This document shows positions 17,417 through 25,661 of a stretch of 25,661 nucleotides of DNA, in pieces. Source of the stretch: Zygnema cylindricum (taxonomy: Eukaryota > Streptophyta > Zygnematophyceae > Zygnematales > Zygnemataceae); the NCBI GenBank assembly GCA_037447655.1, contig JBBHKE010000765.1, positions 226,898 through 252,558 on the forward strand, read 5' to 3'. The stretch's first letter is position 1, and each line of letters starts with the position of its first letter. Position numbers and translations under genes: made by a program. The notes under the pieces were generated by a model. It searched no databases. It was not told where the DNA came from and worked only from the letters and a program-made list of their open reading frames with translations.

Positions 17417-20400
17417 TAAGATAGGTAACAAATCCTGTTAGCCCTAACAGTTTGTGTAAGATAAGTAACAATTCCTATTAGCGCTAACAGTTTGTGTAAG
17501 TTAGGTTATAAGCCTTGTTATTGCTAACTATTTATGTAAGTTAGATAAACAATTCTTGTTATCGCTAACTATTTGTGAAATTTAGATAACAATTCCTTTT
17601 ATCGCTAACAGTTTGTGTAGTTTAGGTAACAATTTTTGTAATCGCTAACAATTTGTGTAAGTTAGATAACAATTCTTATTAGCGCTAATAGTTTGTGTAT
17701 GTAAGGCAACAATTTCTGTTAACAATAATAGTTTCTGTAAGTTAGGTAACACTTCCTGCTATCGCTAAGTGTTTGTGTAAGTTAGGTAACAATTTCTGTT
17801 AGCGCTAAGAGTTTGTGTAAGTTAGGTAACAAATTCTATAAGTGCTAACAGTTTGTGTAAGTTAGGTAACAATTCATGTTAGCGCTAAGAGTTTGTGTAA
17901 GTTAGGTTACAATTTTTGTTAGCGCAAACAGTTTGTGTAAGTTTGGTAACAATTCTTGTTAGCGCAAACAGTTTGTGTGATTTAAACAACAAGTATTGTT
18001 ATCGCTAAATAATTTGTAATTTAGGTAACAATTCCTGTGAGCGCTAACAATTTGTGTAAAATAAGTAACAATTCTTGTTATCGCTAACAGTTATGTAACA
18101 TAGGTAACAAATCCTGTTAGCCCTAACAGTTTGTGTAAGTTAGGTAATAAATCTTGTTAGCGCTAACAGTTTGTGTAGGTTAGGTAACAAGCCTTGTTCT
18201 TCCTAACTATTTGTGTAAGTAAGATAACAATTCCTGTTATCGCTAACCATATCTATAATATAGGTAACAATTTCTGTTATTGCTAACAGTTTGTGTAAGT
18301 TAGATAACAATTCTTGTTAGCAATAACAATTTGTGTAATTTAGATAACAATTTTTGTTATCGCTAACTGTTTATATAATTTAGGTAACAATTCCTGTTAT
18401 CGCTCACTATATGCGTAAATAAGATAACAATTCCTGTTATCGCTCACTATATGCGTAAATTAGATAACAATTCCTGTTATCGCTAACAGTTTGTGTAAGT
18501 AAGGTAACAATTCCTGTTATCGCTAACTATATGTGTAAGTTAGATAACAATTCTTGTTATCGCTAATAGTTTGTGTAAGTTAGGTAAGAATTCATGTTAG
18601 CGCTAACAGTTTATGTAAGTTCGGTAACATTTCCTGTTAGCGCCAACAGTTTGTGTAAATTATGTTACAATTCCAGTTATCGCTTATAGTTTGTGTTAGT
18701 TAGGTAACAATTCTTGTTAGCGTGAATAGTTTGTGTAAGTTAGGTGACAATTCTTGTTAGCGCAAATAGTTTGTGATATTTAGATTTCATTTACTATTAT
18801 CGCTAATTTTTGTGTTATTTAGGTAACAATTCCTGTAAGCGTAATCAATTTGGGTAATCTAGTTAACAATTCTTGTTATCGCTAATTGTTTATTAATTAA
18901 GGTAACAATTTGTGTTATCGCAAATAATATGTGTAAGTTAGATAACATTTCTTGTTAGCGCTCATAGTTTGTGTAATTTAAATAGCAATTCTTGTTATCG
19001 CTAACCATTTGTGTAATTTAGGTAACAATTATTGTTATCTCTAACAGTTTGTGTAATTTGGGTAATAATTCTTATTATCGCTAACAAATTGTGTAAGTTA
19101 CGTAACAATTCTTGTAAACACAAACAGTTTGTGTAAGTTTGAAAACAATTCCTGTTATCGGTAACACTTTGTGTAATTTAGGTAACAAATCTTGTCGTTA
19201 ACAGTTTGTGTAAGAAAGGTAACATTCCTATTAGCGCAAACAGTTTGTGTAATTTAGATAACAATTCCGGTTATTGCTAACAGTTTGTGTAATTTAGGTA
19301 ACAACTTTTATTAGCGCTAACAGTTTATGTAAGTTTGAAAACAATTCTTGCTATCGCTAACAGTTTGTGTAAGTTTGGTAACAATTGTTGTTATTGCTAA
19401 CTATTTGTGTAAGTTAGATAACAATTCTTGTTATCGCTAGTAGTTTCTGTAAGTTAGGTAACAATTCCTCTTAGCGCTAACAGTTTTGTTAGGTAACAAT
19501 TCCTGTTATCGGTAACAGTTTTTGTAAGTTAGGTAACAATTTTTGTTAGCGCTATCAGTTTGTGTAAGTTAGGTAAGAATTTTTTTTTGTTATCGCTAAC
19601 TATTTGTGTAATTTAGGTCACAATTATTGTTATCGCTAACAGTTTGTGTAATTTAGGTAACAATTTTTGTTATCGCTAACTGTTTTTGTAATTTAGGTAA
19701 CAATTCTTGTTATTGCTAAAATTTTGTGTAACTTAGGTAACCATTCTTGTATGCGGTAACAGTTTGTGTAAGTTAGATAACAATTCATGTTATCGCTAAC
19801 AGTTTATGTAAGTTGGGAAACAATTCCTATTAGCGCTAATAGTTTGTGTAAGTTAGGTAAAAATTCTTGCTATCGCTAACTGTTTGTGTAATTTAGGTAA
19901 CAATTCTTATAGCGCTAACAATTTATGTAATTTAGATAACAATTCCTGTTATCGCTAACTATTTGTGAAATTAAGGTAACAATTCTGGTTATCGCTAACT
20001 GTTTGTGTAATCTAGGTAACAATTCTTTTTAGCGCAAACATTTTGTGTAATTTAGGTTACAATTCCTGTTATCTCTCACAGTTTGTGTAATTTAGGTGAT
20101 AATTCTTGTTATCGTTAATAGTTTGTGTAACTTAGGTAACCATTATTGGTAGCACTAACTGTATGTGTAATCTAGGTAACAATTCTTGTAATCGCTAACT
20201 GTTTGTGTAATTTAGGTAACAATTCTTGTTTTTGCAAACAATTTGTGTAATCTAGGTAACAATTCTTATTAAAGCTAACAATTTGTGTAATTGAGGTAAC
20301 AATTCATGTTATCGCTAACTGATTGTGTAATTTAGGTAACAATTCTTGTTATCGCTAATTGTGTGTGTAATTTAGGTAACAATTTCTGTTATCGCTAACA

Positions 20401-20937
20401 GTTTGTTTAATTTAGGTAACAATTCTTGTTATTGCTAACAGTTTGTTTAATTAAGGTAATAATTCCTGTTAGCGCTTACAGTTTGTGTAAGTTAGGAAAC
20501 AATTCCTGTTAGCGCTAACAAATTGTATAAGTAAGATAACAATTCCTGTTATCGCAAACTATTTGTGTAAGTTAGGTAACAATTTTTTTTAGCGAAAACA
20601 GTTTGTGTAAGTTTGGTAACAATTCTTGTTAGGGCAAACATTTTGTGTGATTTGGATAACAATTCCTGTTATCGCTAACTGTTTTTGTAATATAGGTAAC
20701 AAATATTTTTAGTGCTAACAATTTGTGTAATTTAGGTAACAATTCTTGTTAGCGCTAATAGTTTTTCTGTAAGTTAGGTTACAATTCTTGTTATCGCTAA
20801 CAGTTGTGTAGGATAGGTAGCAAATCCTATTAGCCCTAAAAGTTTGTGTAAGTTAGGTAATAAATCTTTTGAGCGCTAACAATTTGTGTAAGTTAGATAA
20901 CAAGCCTTGTTCTTCCTAACTTTTTGTGTAATTTGTT
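17417..20937. repeat. Minisatellite array, 40-bp monomer, about 88 copies
   Basis: Consensus, in two halves: GTTAGCGCTAACAGTTTGTG then TAAGTTAGGTAACAATTCCT; frequent variants are TATCGCT for TAGCGCT, AATTTAGG for AGTTAGG, and TTCTT for TTCCT. The period is 40, so the pattern returns every 120 bases. Monomers carry the 16-bp palindrome CTGTTAGCGCTAACAG or the interrupted dyad GATAACA-ATTCC-TGTTATC. A 40-mer at 18400-18480 is duplicated almost exactly. No open frame, no spacers. A special three-monomer block recurs at about 17421, 18100 and 20813. Confidence 0.95.
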
Positions 20938-20992
20938 GTTCTTCAACCATCGGTGTAGGTGGAGGAGCTGCAGTAGTAGCAGAAGTAGACAT
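20938..20992 (-). pseudogene. gag: Copia D gag start, truncated by the satellite
   Basis: On the minus strand an ATG at 20992 opens MSTSATTAAPPPTPMVEEQQ, an Ala/Pro/Thr-rich start typical in style for a copia Gag, lying just downstream of the LTR/leader region shared with element C. After about 18 codons the sequence passes into satellite and the frame soon stops. It is the only remaining gene part of D. The identification rests on position behind the LTR more than on the residues. Confidence 0.6.
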
Positions 20993-21724
20993 GATACACT
21001 CTTAGAAGCTATCAAGAATCCTACCAAACAGCTGTTTTTAAGTGCTCACCAATTCTTATACAAGCATCCAAACCTCACAACACTCTATCAAAATATAGAG
21101 TAGTATAAACCTTGATAACTCCCAAAGTTAAATCACAATTGATTGGACAACACTCAAGATATAATACTCAGAAGTTTCCCAAAAACTATGTGCAGTTTTA
21201 CTACTTGGAAGTCTGGATACATGATATGTTAAAAGTCCTAAGTCTTATACTTGTGTTGAACAGGCAACACCAGTGTACTTGAGAGGTACACCTAACCACC
21301 AAGCTACCACTAATCTATCAAGCTTCCATTGAGCTATCACTAAGCTACCACTGAGCTATCACTAAGCTAACTAGAATCGTATATATCGCAGTTGCTCTAT
21401 CCTGTACAGAATCACATTAAGAATATCAGACGTTGCGTTGTCCGTACGGACAATTTCAAATATAATCGTGGTTGCCTTGTCCTGTCTGTGTTGCAGCTTC
21501 GCTGCTGCGCTGCTCTGCTGCTACGTTGCTCTGCTGCTGCGCTGCTCTGCTGCTGCGCTGCTCTGCTGTATAGCAACAGCTCTGCTGTATAGCAGCTGCT
21601 CTGCTGTATAGCAGCTACGCTGCTGTATAGCAGCTGCGCTGCTCTGTCTACAAAGCAGCTACGCTACTTTGTCTGTAAAGTAGCTGCGCTGCTTTGAGAC
21701 TAAAAGCTTTCCAAAAAGAGAACA
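20993..21724 (-). repeat. LTR and leader shared by copia C (3' end) and D (5' end)
   Basis: On the minus strand the LTR starts TGTTCTC at 21724 behind a purine tract. Positions 21011-21330 recur at 25340-25661, which is the element's other LTR/leader. The LTR end and PBS could not be placed, so the interval includes some leader. The first part of the LTR is rich in GCTGC/GCAGC words and hairpins (21489-21700). A 16-bp perfect palindrome TTGTCCGTACGGACAA lies at 21438-21453, and short CTATCACTAAGCTACCA-type repeats at 21300-21370. Confidence 0.75.
21489..21700. repeat. GCTGC/GCAGC-rich hairpin block in LTR C/D
   Basis: Low-complexity block with repeated GCTGCTGTATAGCAGC-type hairpins. The largest hairpin is 21646-21700: GTCT and CAAAGCAGC pair with GCTGCTTTG and AGAC (one bulged A), and inside them GCTACTTT pairs with AAAGTAGC around a 6-nt loop. 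It lies within 24-80 nt of the LTR start. Confidence 0.8.
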
Positions 21725-21740
21725 CTCCCCTAAAGCTTTT
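21725..21740 (-). promoter_or_regulatory. Copia C polypurine tract
   Basis: Minus strand AAAAGCTTTAGGGGAG directly before the LTR start TGTTCTC. The AGGGGAG end is a good plus-strand primer candidate. It lies about 145 nt after the pol stop; the stretch between (21741-21884) has repeated AGCAATATAGCAATTAGC-like words and no gene. Confidence 0.75.
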
Positions 21741-21884
21741 GACTCAGTATCCCGGCGCAGCTGCGGTGATAAACTAGCGCAGCATCACAGCATAGCAATA
21801 TAGCAATTAGCAAGTCACCTAGTCCCACTACCTCACAATGGTGGAATTATTGCAGAGTGGCAGTATAGCAGTGCAGCAATTAAC

Positions 21885-22958
21885 CTATTCACTTAATCCC
21901 ACTGCGTCCCTACAATACTTTAGCTTAGGAGTAGGAAGGGCTTTAGTGAGCATATCAGCAATCATTTTTGCATCTGGCAAATAACATAATTTAATCACTC
22001 TAGAGTACACCTTTTCTCTTACAAAGTGTAATCGTACATCCATGTGTTTGCTTTTGAAGTGATGACTCGGGTTAGAAGCAATGGCAATGGTAGCCTGGTT
22101 ATCACACCAAATCACCTGTGGACCAACTTGCATGTATCCTAGTTCTTGTAACATGGATTTTACCCATAAGAGTTCTTTGAGGGCCGAGCTTGCTGCCATA
22201 TATTCTGACTCCATTGTCGACTGTGCTGTAACCTTTTGAAGTTTGCTGCTCCAACAGCAAGTACCGTTCCCAATTTGTAGAACAAATCCCGTGGTGGATT
22301 TCCGGCTTGGCATGTCGCCATAGCTTGCATCACTCCATGTTTGCAGCTTGACTTCTCCTCCGCCTAGAGTGAGTTTGAGATCTTTAGTTCCTGCCAAATA
22401 TCTTAAGACTCTCTTTGCTGCATCAAGATCAGATTTTCTCGGATTTTCTAGACTCCTACTCAGTACCCCGACTGCTGCAGCAATGTCAGGACGGGTACAG
22501 TTCATGAAGTATATTAAGCTTCCCACTATCTGTCTATAAGGTATTATTGTCATAGGATCATTCTCCCCTGATTCTAAATACTCGCTAACAATGACACCTG
22601 GTTCTGTCTCTTCTCCCTCTAACTTCTGCCGAAACTCCATTGGAGTTAAACATCCTTTTGCCCCCCGCATTCCGTACTCATCTAACATGTTTCCAATAGC
22701 CTCTTTTTGAGTCAATTTTATTATTTTCTTATTTCTGTCCCTCTCTACCTGGATACCCAAAATATATTTTGCCTCACCGAGGTCTTTCATCTCGAACCGT
22801 GAGTTTAGAGCAGTTTTGATTTTGTTAATTTCAGCCATTGATTTGCTAATTAATAGCAAATCATCTACATATACTGCTATATACACTATCCCATTTTCAC
22901 CCTTTAGAACGTAGACAGAGTGATCAGAACTTATCCTTTGAAATCCTAGGCTAGTCAA
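21885..22958 (-). CDS. pol: Copia C pol: RT C-terminal half and RNase H
   Basis: A 357-codon open frame. RT catalytic motif YVDD is at residues 30-33 (VYIAVYVDDLLLISKS), followed by the thumb-side motifs DLGEAKYILGIQ and PYRQIVGSLIYFMNCTRPDI. RNase H follows with TWSDASYGD, AQSTMESEYMAAS, WCDNQATIAIA and the conserved end ADMLTKALPTPK. It makes cDNA and removes template RNA. Its start Met is only the first Met after a TAG; the natural protein continues upstream (22959-23456). Compared with copia B, which shares every motif, this half is free of stops, so element C is younger than B. Confidence 0.93.
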   Translation of the reverse strand: MTSLGFQRISSDHSVYVLKGENGIVYIAVYVDDLLLISKSMAEINKIKTALNSRFEMKDLGEAKYILGIQVERDRNKKIIKLTQKEAIGNMLDEYGMRGAKGCLTPMEFRQKLEGEETEPGVIVSEYLESGENDPMTIIPYRQIVGSLIYFMNCTRPDIAAAVGVLSRSLENPRKSDLDAAKRVLRYLAGTKDLKLTLGGGEVKLQTWSDASYGDMPSRKSTTGFVLQIGNGTCCWSSKLQKVTAQSTMESEYMAASSALKELLWVKSMLQELGYMQVGPQVIWCDNQATIAIASNPSHHFKSKHMDVRLHFVREKVYSRVIKLCYLPDAKMIADMLTKALPTPKLKYCRDAVGLSE

Positions 22959-23630
22959 TAATTCATCAAGCTTTAGATTCCACTGTCTGGGGGCCTAATT
23001 TAGGCCGTAGACAGATTTTAGCAACTTGCATACTAAGTGCTCTTTTCCTGGTTCCACATACTTTTCAGGCTACTGCATGTAAATGGTCTCTTGTAGTTCT
23101 CCATGCAAAAAGGCCGTTTTTACATCCATCTGATGAATTTCCATATCTTTTATAGCAGCTACGGACAGCAAAATCCTAACTGTTGGAAATCTTACAACCG
23201 GAGAAAATGTTTCTTCAAAATAGATTTCTTCCTTTTGATTATACCTCTTCGCCACAAGTCTAGCCTTATAGCGTTGAATGGCGTTATCGGGATTTAACTT
23301 CACCTTGAATACCCATTTGTTGGCGATCGCTTTTCGGTCTGGAGGAAGGTCCACGAGCTCCCATGTTTGAGCCTCCATGATCGACTTCATTTCGTCGTTT
23401 GCCGCCTCAATCCAGTGATTCCGCTTTGGTGATGAGAAGGCCTCTTGGATGGTCAAAGGCTCCCCTGAGACTGACGAGTAGGCAAAGTGAGAGCTTGCTT
23501 GCAGGCGGCTACTTGATCTTCTTCCCCCCGGAAATTCTGAGGTTGAGATCGTCGGATGTCCCGCATTGCGCTGATTGCCCTGATGGCGCTGGTTGCGATC
23601 CGTGTGTATTGAGTGCTCTTGGTCTGTCTA
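22959..23630 (-). pseudogene. pol: Copia C pol: RT N-terminal part with stops and a frameshift
   Basis: The stretch 23456-23070 encodes HWIEAANDEMKSIMEAQTWE, NKWVFKVKLNPDN, RYKARLVAKRYNQ and MDVKTAFLHGELQETIYMQ, the fingers and palm of copia RT. Two in-frame TAG codons follow (about 23073-23075 and 22995-22997), the first after IYMQ and the second inside the GLKQAPRQW-like motif, both at places where Gln is usual. Upstream, at about 23510-23530, the frame shifts between the integrase tail (PSGQSAQCGTSDD) and the RT entry. Together with the open halves either side this makes a once complete pol with few lesions. Confidence 0.88.
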
Positions 23631-24475
23631 GACCCAAAGTTGTTGAGGAACTTGGAGAGAGTCTGACTCCGGAGTTATTACCGGAGTTTGTGGAATTTGC
23701 GGGACAATTTCCTGCGTGCAATCTAAGATGACATACTCCTGTACTTTTTGTTGCTTTTCCTGCTCTGTCATTTGAAATAAATCTATGGAATCTAGTTCAT
23801 CCTTAACAATGATGTTTCTAGCTACAACTATTTTCTGCCTTTCAAACACAAAGACTCTATAACCTTTTGAGTGATCATTGTATCCTAACAGAATACCCGG
23901 TAATCCCTTCGGTTCCATTTTCCATCTATCTGTAGACGTATCCAATATAAAGCATTGACTACCACAGACCTTGAAATGGCTAACATCTGGTTTGCTACCT
24001 GTCCAGATTTCGTAAGGAGTTGTTTCTAGCGATCTTGATCCTATCCTATTTTTAATATAAACTGCACAATTTAGAGCCTCAGCCCAGAATTTCGGATCCA
24101 CATTTTTATATGCAAGCATACACCTAGAGCTTTCCGTGAGAGTTCTATTCAGGCTTTCCAACACCCTATTTTGTTCCGGTGAATATGGAACAGTCAATAG
24201 ATGACTAATGCCTTCCTCGAGTAAAAAGGTTTCAAATATTTTCGATGTAAATTCACCACCATTGTCCGATCTGAGCTGTAGAATAGATGAATTATGAAGT
24301 TTTTTAGCCCATGCTTTATAGTGTTTCAAGTGACCAAATACTTCACTCTTCTCCTTCATGAAGTAAACTTTAGTAAACCTGGAGAAATCATGTGTGAAGG
24401 TGACCATGTATTCCATCCCTTCGGCAGATGGAACCTTCGCCAAACCAAAGAAATCCGATGAATTTGTTGTAAAAT
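23628..24475 (-). CDS. pol: Copia C pol: integrase core
   Basis: A 271-codon open frame from the Met at 24443. VTFTHDFSRFTKVYF begins the core; the second catalytic Asp is in RSDNGGEF (D60) and the catalytic Glu in VLESLNRT (E96), spaced 35 residues. The first catalytic Asp lies in the short SDFFGLAKV stretch just upstream of that Met, past a frameshift at about 24460-24475. C-terminal motifs FWAEALNCAVYIKNR, KPDVSHFKVCGSQCF and GYNDHSKGYRVF are standard for copia. A Pro/Gln-rich linker leads toward RT. Copia E and B carry the same motifs in more decayed form. Confidence 0.92.
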
Positions 24476-25225
24476 TTTCGTTGACCGATGCTTAGACTCT
24501 TTAGGAAATGGCAATCTGTGGATTTTGCCTAAAGCGCAACCATCGCAAGTTTTGACCCGCCCATCTGTGATTGATACACCTTCTATTTTTCCAGCAATGA
24601 CCATTTTCCTCAAACTATCATAATTTACATGGCCTAATCTTTTATGCCATAACTCATCTGAGTACAAAACACCGGAGTACAAAACATCATTCTCCTTGGT
24701 ATTAGCCATATCCATGCGATACATCTTGCTACTATCTCTAGTACCTGTAACCACAACTTTGCCATTTTTGCTAACAACTTGCCGACCATTTTTCAAATTA
24801 ACCTCAAAGCCTTTGCTCTCTACCAACGACGTAGAAAACAGATTTTTCTTAAAATCAGGCACAAATAAGACATTGTGAAGAGTTCGTTCAATTTCTTTTC
24901 CTTCTACATCAACTAGTAAGGACACATCACCCACAGCACGAGTTTGGACACTCATTCCACAAGCATAATAAATTTTTTTCTCCGGCATTGCTTTTAGATT
25001 TTTGAAGATGGCCTTGTTCCAGCACATGTGGGTTGACGATCCTGTATCCATTATCCATCCGGGGTCATTCGCGCCCTCGATTGCAGCCGCCATAGCGAAT
25101 AGATCCGTATTGTCGTCAGTAGAAACCGTCAAATTCTCGTCTTGGAGAGACGAAGAAGCCGAAAATAGTGCATTTCGACGAGGTGTTTCCCTGTGAAGCC
25201 TTTGTAAAACTGGCTTTGTTGCCAT
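24460..25225 (-). CDS. pol: Copia C pol: protease and integrase zinc domain
   Basis: A 289-codon frame, meaningful to about residue 250. Aspartic protease: WIMDTGSSTHMC with the active-site DTG at 60-62, and the later LHNVLFVPDFKKNLFSTS. The GAG-pre-integrase zinc module follows: LWHKRLGHVNYDSLRKM with H194 and H199, then CDGCALGKIHRLPFP with C227 and C230. The last ~35 codons are out-of-frame readings after the frameshift. The protease cuts Gag-Pol in the particle. The first Met is within the polyprotein, which continues upstream into gag (25226-25345). Confidence 0.9.
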
Positions 25226-25345
25226 CCCGGCCGGTATAAACCTGTATCGTTAGCTTTTTTAAGCTTAGGAAAAAATTTGAATCCATGACCTCTCTCACTA
25301 CAATAAAAGCATGCATTGTTGGATTGTCTATTTCTATTAAAACTA
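25226..25345 (-). pseudogene. gag: Copia C gag remnant with broken zinc knuckle
   Basis: Minus strand reads RNRQSNNACFYCSERGHG, a copia-type CCHC knuckle, but the fourth ligand is Phe (about 25274-25276): CFYC, then H, then KFF instead of a Cys. It lies one frame off the protease segment (the two frames overlap at 25129-25225). Directly upstream, at about 25345, sequence changes to the LTR/leader also seen at 21011. Everything between the leader and the knuckle, most of Gag, is therefore deleted. Confidence 0.75.
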
Positions 25346-25661
25346 TCAAGAATCCTGTCAAACAGTTGTTTTAAAGTGCTCACCAAATATAATTCAATCA
25401 TCCAAACCACACAAAAATCTATCAGAATATAGAGTAGCATAAACACTAACAACTCCCAAAGTTTCAGTACAATTCAGTTGACAACACTTAAGATATAATA
25501 CTCAGAAGTTTCTTAAAAACAGTCTGCGGTTTACTACTTGGAAGTCTGGATTCATTTTGTGTTCTGAGTCCTAAGTCTTATACTTGTGTTGTACCTATGA
25601 TACTAGTGTACCTGAGAGGTACGTCAAACCGCCAAGCAAACACTAATCTATCAAGCAATCA
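25340..25661 (-). repeat. Copia C 5' LTR/leader, 3' part (cut by window edge)
   Basis: Aligns with 21011-21330 throughout (CTATCAAGAATCCT, AAGTGCTCACCA, TATAGAGTAG, ACAACTCCCAAAGTT, AAGATATAATACTCAGAAGT, ACTACTTGGAAGTCTGGAT, CTAAGTCTTATACTTGTGTT), with clear divergence. Being upstream of the element on the minus strand it is the 5' copy. Confidence 0.85.

Noticed and set aside
17417-20937. CRISPR-like array
   Set aside because: The whole 40-bp unit repeats with no unique spacers, and the setting is a plant retrotransposon nest; it is a minisatellite.
17417-20937. Regular 17-monomer higher-order repeat
   Set aside because: Block spacings of 679 and 2713 bp are near 17 and 68 monomers, but the block is not found at the intermediate places (about 18799, 19478, 20157), so a continuous 17-mer order is not supported.
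17417-20937. Telomere-like TTTAGG words
   Set aside because: They occur as single words within AATTTAGGTAAC variants, never in tandem; not telomeric repeats.
21392-21592. 66-codon plus-strand frame rich in Leu, Cys and Ala
   Set aside because: It translates the GCTGC-rich low-complexity block of an LTR; no domain and no conservation evidence.
25365-25385. TTGGTGAGCAC as PBS for copia C/D
   Set aside because: It is conserved in both copies and its complement ends in CCA, but no LTR-terminal CA precedes it and I recognise no tRNA with that 3' end.

Overview
The window is a dense nest of LTR retrotransposons around a 3.5-kb minisatellite; no host gene is visible. It looks like nuclear heterochromatin of a land plant. 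Two primer-binding sites support this: the Ty3/gypsy element has a 12-nt site (TGGTATCGGAGC) one base off the complement of the plant initiator-Met tRNA 3' end, and the Ty1/copia families A/B carry GGTTATGGGCCCACC, complementary to the anticodon arm of plant-type initiator-Met tRNA. Both comparisons are from memory. The plant lineage cannot be resolved.

Layout, left to right. (1) 1-661 contains an exact MIRROR repeat: 1-263 is 399-661 read backwards without complementing. (2) 264-1772, minus strand: gag start, PBS and 5' LTR of copia element A, inserted into (3) copia E (1773-3122, plus strand), an integrase remnant with a 370-bp internal tandem duplication. (4) 3127-17416, plus strand: copia B, with a 5'-truncated LTR that is interrupted by (5) a complete Ty3/gypsy chromovirus-like element (3250-11028, minus strand; no difference seen between its 967-bp LTRs; GCATG target duplication). 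B continues as a heavily decayed gag-pol (11506-15823), an LTR (15836-16869), a second gag start and a terminal LTR fragment. (6) 17417-20937: about 88 copies of a 40-bp monomer. (7) 20938-25661, minus strand: copia family C/D, with a truncated gag start (D), a shared LTR, a pol (C) with a few breaks, a remnant of gag, and part of the 5' LTR at the window edge.

How the parts relate: every gene here is gag (capsid, nucleic-acid binding) or pol (protease, integrase, RT, RNase H) of a retrotransposon. The gypsy element is the youngest and nearly intact. Its pol is in the -1 frame relative to gag, behind a canonical GGGAAAC slippery heptamer and a hairpin, but pol has one in-frame stop and one frameshift. 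The copia copies are older and mutated. Copia B ends exactly against the satellite, and on the far side the satellite abuts a truncated copia gag in opposite orientation.

Most notable observations: the mirror repeat, which has no known biological mechanism and is probably a data or assembly artefact; half-tRNA priming in copia A/B; the gypsy frameshift signal; and the dyad-rich satellite whose two ends carry the same variant three-monomer block.
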